Position numbers and translations under genes: made by a program. A stretch of DNA of 45,413 bases from CAYVHB01 sp964450865 (GTDB taxonomy: Bacteria > Bacillota > Clostridia > Saccharofermentanales > UBA5734), in NCBI GenBank assembly GCA_964450865.1, contig CAYVHB010000026.1, positions 1-45,413 of the forward strand, in the 5' to 3' direction. This document shows positions 41,600-45,413 of the stretch, in pieces. The notes beneath the pieces were generated by a model. It did no database searches. It was not told where the DNA came from and saw only the letters and a program-made list of their open reading frames with translations. The number at the start of each line of letters is the position of its first letter. Positions within the stretch are counted from its first letter, which is position 1.

Positions 41600-42151
41600 T
41601 CAGGCGTGATCGGTCAGTCTCTCACTGAGGACGACCCGGTCCTCGCCGTCAATTTCGATGATCTCGACATGCACCACCTCATTGCGGGCTGTCGGTACGT
41701 TCTTGCCGATATAATCGGCGCGGATCGGCAATTCGCGATGGCCGCGGTCAATCAGGATCGCCAGCTGAATCGACTGCGGGCGGCCACAGTCGAACAGGGC
41801 CTCGATCGCCGCCCGCGTGGTCCGGCCGGTATACAGGACGTCATCAACCAGGATAATCCGCTGGTCCTGGATGGCAAAGGGCAGCGAGGTGCCGTTGACG
41901 ACCGGGTGCTCATGCAGGGTACTCAGGTCGTCGCGGTAAAAGGTAATGTCGAGGATACCGACTGGCGGGCGATGGCCTTCGATGGCCAGGATCTTGTCGG
42001 CAATGCGGTTGGCCAGCGGCACACCGCGCCGCTGGATGCCGATCAGGCACAAATCAGCGATCCCCTTGTTGCGCTCGAGAATCTCATGGGCAATGCGGGT
42101 CAGCGCCCGGTCCATTGCTGCGGCGTCCATCAGCAATGCTTTGTATTCCAT
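41600..42151 (-). CDS. pyrR: PyrR, pyr mRNA-binding attenuation regulator
   Basis: Binds UMP/UTP and a loop in the pyr leader RNA to promote termination; many also have uracil phosphoribosyltransferase activity. The PRPP motif ILVDDVLYTGRTTR (about residues 98-111) and the RNA-binding basic surface residues near IQRRGVPLA match the family. Length is 183 residues, as usual. AGGAGG precedes the ATG. It is the first gene of the pyr block, and a perfect PyrR-binding sequence lies in its leader. Confidence 0.96.
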   Translation of the reverse strand: MEYKALLMDAAAMDRALTRIAHEILERNKGIADLCLIGIQRRGVPLANRIADKILAIEGHRPPVGILDITFYRDDLSTLHEHPVVNGTSLPFAIQDQRIILVDDVLYTGRTTRAAIEALFDCGRPQSIQLAILIDRGHRELPIRADYIGKNVPTARNEVVHVEIIEIDGEDRVVLSERLTDHA

Positions 42152-42249
42152 AAATACCTCCTGCGGCCTTCTGGGCCAGGCCTGGAAAAGTGGCTGGATA
42201 AGGCAGTCAGCCTGTCCGGGCAGTCCATTTTACTCGACCCTGCCGGACG

Positions 42250-42371
42250 AAAAAATAAAACCTGATGTCCGCAAAGGACAGCAGGCTGCACCAGCATCAG
42301 CAACCGCCAGCGACGTATATCGCCAGGTCAGTCTCTATTGGATCGAGCAACCTTACCAGCCTCACAGGACT
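42250..42371 (-). promoter_or_regulatory. PyrR-responsive attenuator leader
   Basis: On the minus strand AGTCCTGTGAGGCT (complement of 42358-42371) fits the PyrR-binding consensus ARUCCNGNGAGGYU at every position. About 75 nt further comes an intrinsic terminator (CCTGCTGTCC, loop, GGACATCAGG with one mismatch; complement of 42261-42285) followed by TTTTATTTTTT (complement of 42250-42260). UMP-bound PyrR should favour this terminator and switch off pyrR-pyrB-pyrC-pyrF. Confidence 0.9.
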
Positions 42372-42395
42372 TGTTTAAAGGTACCATTTCTCACA

Positions 42396-42424
42396 AGCAT
42401 AAACTAACGTTTGACAGATTGCAA
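42396..42424 (-). promoter_or_regulatory. Promoter of the pyr operon
   Basis: On the minus strand TTGCAA (complement of 42419-42424) and TATGCT (complement of 42396-42401) are 17 bp apart. Transcription should start near 42389, just before the PyrR-binding loop. It physically overlaps the divergent tRNA-Leu promoter. Confidence 0.75.
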
Positions 42425-42439
42425 GATCCCTGCTAATAT
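42411..42439 (+). promoter_or_regulatory. Promoter of tRNA-Leu
   Basis: TTGACA (42411-42416) and TAATAT (42434-42439) are 17 bp apart, with TGC just before the -10. The start would be near 42446, immediately before the tRNA. Confidence 0.8.
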
Positions 42440-42448
42440 TTCGATCAC

Positions 42449-42535
42449 GGGGATGTGGCGGAACTGGCAGACGCAACAGACTCAAAATCTGTCGATCGAG
42501 AGGTCGTAAGGGTTCGATTCCCTTCATCCCCACCA
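42449..42535 (+). tRNA. tRNA-Leu (anticodon CAA)
   Basis: Complete 87-nt class II tRNA with encoded CCA. The acceptor stem is GGGGATG/CATCCCC. The anticodon stem ACAGA/TCTGT encloses the loop CTCAAAA, with anticodon CAA at 42483-42485 (reads UUG). A long variable arm and the T-arm GGGTTCGATTCCC follow. It is a likely substrate of MiaA/MiaB, since it reads a UNN codon and has A37. Confidence 0.97.
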
Positions 42536-42538
42536 ATG

Positions 42539-42577
42539 AAAAGCCCTGCGGCTTTAAGGTCGCAGGGCTTTTGTTTT
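42539..42577 (+). terminator. Terminator of tRNA-Leu
   Basis: A 12-bp stem (AAAAGCCCTGCG / CGCAGGGCTTTT) is followed by GTTTT, four bases after the CCA end. Confidence 0.92.
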
Positions 42578-42645
42578 AGGCGAGATGTGAGTCAGGATGT
42601 GACTCGTCACTTGATGTGTCTCCCCTGCACTTTGTCCACCATCTC

Positions 42646-42704
42646 AGCCCCCTGTTGCCAGGGGGCTTCTTTGTTGTGAATGCCCCTGTTTTCAGGCGAT
42701 TCAC
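42646..42704. repeat. Two further hairpins between tRNA-Leu and ridA
   Basis: AGCCCCCTG-TTGC-CAGGGGGCT (42646-42667) is a perfect 9-bp stem followed on the plus strand by TCTTTG, possibly a backup terminator. GTGAATGCCCCTG...CAGGCGATTCAC (42676-42704) lies just after the ridA stop. On the minus strand neither has a clear T-run, so how the ridA transcript ends is unclear. Confidence 0.6.
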
Positions 42705-42719
42705 GGTTACTTGGATTTT

Positions 42720-43217
42720 TCATCGATCGACAGCGGTGAGCTGTATCGTCAGCAGTGCGCCCTCCACCGGCAGGTCGGATACCTCGACACAGGCCCGCAC
42801 CGGATAGGGTTCAGAAAAGAAGGTGGCATAAGCGGCGTTCATTTCCTTAAACAGCGACATATCGGTCAAATAGACGGTGACAGATACTGCATCATTCAGC
42901 GTCAGGCCTGCATCGGCAAGCTCTGCGGCGAAATTGTTGAAGATTTGTCTGGTCTGAGCAGTAATGTCACCGGCAACGAGTTTCCCTGTTTCAGGGTCAA
43001 AGGCAGCCTGCGCCGAGCAGAACACGAATCCGCCGGCGCGGATCATCTGGGAATAGGGCCCGACGCGAGGCACTTCGTTTGTGACGGCAATAAACTCTTT
43101 GCCTGCAGTCGCAGCGTTGATTTTCGCCTTGGCGCAGCCCGACAGCAGCAGGATGCCAGACAGCATAGCCAGCAGGATACACAGGGTTGTCAGCGTGCGC
43201 GAATGTTCATGTTTCAT
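42720..43217 (-). CDS. RidA/YjgF-family protein with lipoprotein signal
   Basis: RidA proteins hydrolyse reactive enamine/imine intermediates and normally act in the cytoplasm. Here a RidA domain (about residues 45-163, with PYSQMIRAGGFVF, GDITAQTRQIFNN and the conserved Arg141 in VRACVEV) follows a clear lipoprotein signal: hydrophobic residues 10-25 and lipobox LLSGC with Cys28. The usual Glu near the C-terminus is Gln159 (LLTIQL). AAAGGA precedes the ATG. It would be anchored outside the cell membrane. It lies after the lipoprotein gene at 43348-44622 but is 130 bp apart. Confidence 0.88.
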   Translation of the reverse strand: MKHEHSRTLTTLCILLAMLSGILLLSGCAKAKINAATAGKEFIAVTNEVPRVGPYSQMIRAGGFVFCSAQAAFDPETGKLVAGDITAQTRQIFNNFAAELADAGLTLNDAVSVTVYLTDMSLFKEMNAAYATFFSEPYPVRACVEVSDLPVEGALLTIQLTAVDR

Positions 43218-43347
43218 GTTTTTTGTCCTTTCTACTTGTCAATTGCCCCCAAATACACTCGTAAATAAAGGGCTTTCCTCCATCGGGATGGTCATTTCAA
43301 TGGCGTCATTTTCAAATTCATGGTGTCACGCGGCCAGGCCGGATCTT

Positions 43348-44622
43348 TCAGGGCCAATCGATATAGCCGGAAATAGACTGATTGTACAGGTCATAACCGT
43401 TGTCGGGCACCCGCTGCAGATTGGGATTATCAAAGGTGTAGGGATCCTTCTCGTACTCATCGATGAATCCCAGCTCAGCCTTGTAGGTCTCACCGGTCCG
43501 GGTATCATAGACCCGGTCATACCCGAGCGTGGCATCGCTGCGCTTCTGCGACAAGGTGTCATTGACCTTCTGGCGCCCCCACCAGGCCTGGTTGTAGGAG
43601 TCGGCAGCCGCTGCCAGGGTCCGGCCGACGCTCAGGGCCACTTCTGTCTCCCATTGATTCTGGCGCACCCCCTGGTCAATGTAGGCCTGGGTAAAGGCAA
43701 AGCTGCCGATTGACTCCGCCAGGACAGACTCCAGCTGGAAAAACTCCTCAGCCGACGCGCTGATACCGATCGTGACATAGGCCTTGTAATGGCCGGCGTC
43801 AAGATTATTGACCGGGTATTGCAGATAATCTACAACAGTCGTGGCGAATAACCCTTCGCAAAAGGTCTTGTCCTGGATAAAGTTGGCGCGCAGGATCGCC
43901 TCATCCAGGGCGGCGGAAGCCATCGGCGAGCGACGGTCCACGCTTTCCAGGACTTCGAACTCGCCGAGGGTCGGAAAGCTGTGCCGGATGCCATAATCCC
44001 TGGCAAAACTGGTAAAGCTGTTGAAGATCTTGAAGAACTGCCTGGCTGTGGCCGGTGACAGGACCGGCGCATCCGAATAAAGAGCAGCCTGGGGGAATCC
44101 GGCATTGTTGATGTATTGTTTCCAGAAAGCCCTGGCATTCTTGCTTTTCATCAGCGGTGACATCGAGCCGTAGAAAAATATCTGGCGGGCCGGCACAGCC
44201 GGATCATAGAGCCGGAAGCCGAAGGTCTCATATTCGCCGGTTGTCTCAATGTACCAGTTTGGAGGGACACGCATGGTGAAAATGCCCCCGTCATAATCAA
44301 TCAGCGATAAGGATACCGGCTCATACGAGGTGATGGCCAGCGGGGTCAGATCAACATCCGGACCGCCTGTTTCTTCGGTCATCCAGGTTTCCGTCAAGCG
44401 GGTCACATCCGTATCGTCCGTCTCAGTTGTCGCATCTGTCCGCTCAGTGCTGTCATCCGGGTGAGCAGTAATCAGGGGGCTGGGTTTCCGGGTATGCTCC
44501 GGACTGCTGGCCAGCAGGCTGCACCCAGGCAAGACCAGCAGCAGCAGGATCAGGAGTGAGACCGTTACCTGGCGAGATATATTCGTTACAGAAGGTTGAG
44601 TGTAATATGTCCTGATTTTCAT
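43348..44622 (-). CDS. Hypothetical lipoprotein
   Basis: No family recognised. The signal peptide has lipobox LPGC with Cys34. A Thr/Asp/Glu-rich linker (about residues 45-92) leads to a domain of about 330 residues with many aromatic residues (for example FTMRVPPNWYIETTG and FGFRLYDPAVPARQIFFYGS near the start). The C-terminal part has YNQAWWGRQK and a Tyr/Asp-rich end. It is predicted to be anchored outside the membrane. GGGAG lies upstream of the ATG, and a consensus promoter drives it. A substrate-binding or sensory role is possible, without direct support. Confidence 0.75.
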   Translation of the reverse strand: MKIRTYYTQPSVTNISRQVTVSLLILLLLVLPGCSLLASSPEHTRKPSPLITAHPDDSTERTDATTETDDTDVTRLTETWMTEETGGPDVDLTPLAITSYEPVSLSLIDYDGGIFTMRVPPNWYIETTGEYETFGFRLYDPAVPARQIFFYGSMSPLMKSKNARAFWKQYINNAGFPQAALYSDAPVLSPATARQFFKIFNSFTSFARDYGIRHSFPTLGEFEVLESVDRRSPMASAALDEAILRANFIQDKTFCEGLFATTVVDYLQYPVNNLDAGHYKAYVTIGISASAEEFFQLESVLAESIGSFAFTQAYIDQGVRQNQWETEVALSVGRTLAAAADSYNQAWWGRQKVNDTLSQKRSDATLGYDRVYDTRTGETYKAELGFIDEYEKDPYTFDNPNLQRVPDNGYDLYNQSISGYIDWP

Positions 44623-44657
44623 ATCCTGGCATCTCCCTCGATCGGAATATTAAATAA

Positions 44658-44685
44658 ATTATAACAGCAATCGATTTACTGTCAA
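44658..44685 (-). promoter_or_regulatory. Promoter of the lipoprotein gene
   Basis: On the minus strand a perfect TTGACA (complement of 44680-44685) and a perfect TATAAT (complement of 44658-44663) are 16 bp apart, 36 bp upstream of the ATG. Strong sigma-A promoter. Confidence 0.85.
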
Positions 44686-45413
44686 GAAAAGCGGGGATCA
44701 TATCAATTACTGCCAGGAGTTTTCCGACCTGATGGGAATTTGAACCCCGAACAACTTGAATCCAAGTTGTTAAGGAATTGATAACGACGCTGACTTTTGC
44801 TCAGATTGGCAGGCGGGGTTATCGATAGCCCCAGCGGTACGTAACGGCTGGTATTTCGCCCCGCAAAAGCTCCCGGACGCCACTTCCCAGCCGTCTTTCC
44901 GAAATGAAAACCTGAAAGGCTTCTCCGGGTATCATAATCGGCTGGTATCCGTCGCGGATTCACCTGATCCGTCTGCCGCTGCTCCTGGATGGAACCAGGT
45001 TCGGAATCGGCTACCACACGGGTAACCTGGTTGACTTCAGAACCGGGCTCGGAATCAACTTTCCCGTCTGTAGCTGAAGCAAGATGATTTTCGGGCGAAC
45101 AAAATGAACCGAACGGCCTGGCAAAATACTGTCGTGACGACTGGTCCGGGAATCGGAACTCTTTATGGAATTTTACATAACGCGTTCCTGTTCTATGTCA
45201 GCTCATGCGAAAATTCTGGTAGCCGGACCAGGCTGATGAGCATAAAAATCATCATCACCACTGAAGGTTCATTAGCATGCGAAACCTAAGTAGCCGGACC
45301 AGGACCAGGCTGATGGCAATATTTTCCGGGAAAATATCAAGACAAGTATGATTATGTATTAATTACTCAACTTTCCCACCCGATTTAAGGGTCTGAACCT
45401 TGAAAAACGAATA
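44686..45413. other. Gene-free region at the window end with inverted and direct repeats
   Basis: About 730 bp without a credible gene; frames at 44703-45017 (-) and 45104-45289 (+) lack ribosome binding sites and family resemblance. It holds a perfect 9-bp hairpin AACAACTTG/CAAGTTGTT (44750-44771) and a 17-bp direct repeat with two mismatches, 48 bp apart (44992-45008, 45040-45056). The first of these includes GAACCAGGTTC. A longer imperfect repeat CATGCGAAA...TAGCCGGACCAGG follows (45204-45232, 45276-45303), its second copy with an internal GGACCA duplication. A 19-bp palindrome (45319-45337) closes the set. It may be a decayed gene or a control region. Confidence 0.5.

Noticed and set aside
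43239..43328. Short acidic frame between the lipoprotein and ridA genes, ending in SVFGGN
   Set aside because: The translation looks protein-like, but the only in-frame ATG (43295) gives 18 residues without a ribosome binding site, and a TGA precedes it. It may be a remnant; evidence is too thin to call a gene.
44703..45017. 104-codon frame on the minus strand upstream of the lipoprotein promoter
   Set aside because: No credible start signal or domain pattern. It includes a perfect hairpin and half of a direct repeat, more like untranslated sequence.
45104..45289. 61-codon frame on the plus strand near the window end
   Set aside because: No ribosome binding site, no family resemblance, and it overlaps the direct repeats at 45204-45303, which look non-coding.

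Overview
This window is a GC-rich stretch of a Bacillota (Firmicutes) chromosome, most likely from a GC-rich clostridial lineage. The signs are a B. subtilis-type LexA box, a T-box leader before leuA, a PyrR attenuator before pyrR, class 1B dihydroorotate dehydrogenase (pyrD/pyrK), strong AGGAGG ribosome binding sites, and a miaB-mutS-mutL-miaA-hfq order. The exact genus cannot be read from the sequence. No phage, IS element, CRISPR array or rRNA is evident, so this is mostly a housekeeping region.

Layout. Positions 1-2490 (+) hold an M18 aminopeptidase cut by the window edge and a PflA-like radical SAM protein. A lone tyrosine recombinase (2447-3442, -) converges on them. Positions 3536-9220 (+) hold asd behind a strong promoter preceded by a double palindrome, an alpha/beta hydrolase, a LacI-type regulator, and a T-box (leucine specifier CTC) followed by leuA. 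Positions 9317-9746 hold no gene but contain a perfect 15-bp inverted repeat. Then come a YitT-like membrane protein and a small membrane protein (-), divergent from lexA (+), which has a LexA box over its -35 element.

From 12412 to 44622 every protein gene is on the minus strand. Read in transcription order these are: a threonine/aspartate-rich lipoprotein; a lipoprotein form of RidA; the pyrimidine block pyrR-pyrB-pyrC-pyrF-carB-pyrK-pyrD-pyrE, followed by a YgjP-like metallopeptidase and an RluA-type pseudouridine synthase; tldD-pmbA; a two-helix membrane protein; a class I DAHP synthase; then a tightly packed run of moxR, DUF58 and transglutaminase genes leading directly into miaB-mutS-mutL-miaA-hfq. 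A tRNA-Leu(CAA) gene (+) sits back-to-back with the pyr promoter.

How they work together. The pyr block encodes de novo UMP synthesis with PyrR attenuation at its head. carA is absent from it, and carB has its own good promoter. leuA expression should follow charging of tRNA-Leu. The mutS/mutL mismatch repair genes are linked to tRNA-modifying miaB/miaA and to hfq. The MoxR/DUF58/transglutaminase trio resembles known AAA+ chaperone modules acting at the membrane.

The most unusual thread is the number of short direct or tandem duplications. They occur inside mutL and the transglutaminase gene, on both sides of lexA, and as copies of gene 3' ends after pyrC and after the DUF58 gene. Other points worth a second look are the palindromes upstream of asd, the membrane-anchored RidA, an Hfq lacking the usual His of its YKH motif, and Pro/Ala/Ser-rich insertions in PyrK and TldD.
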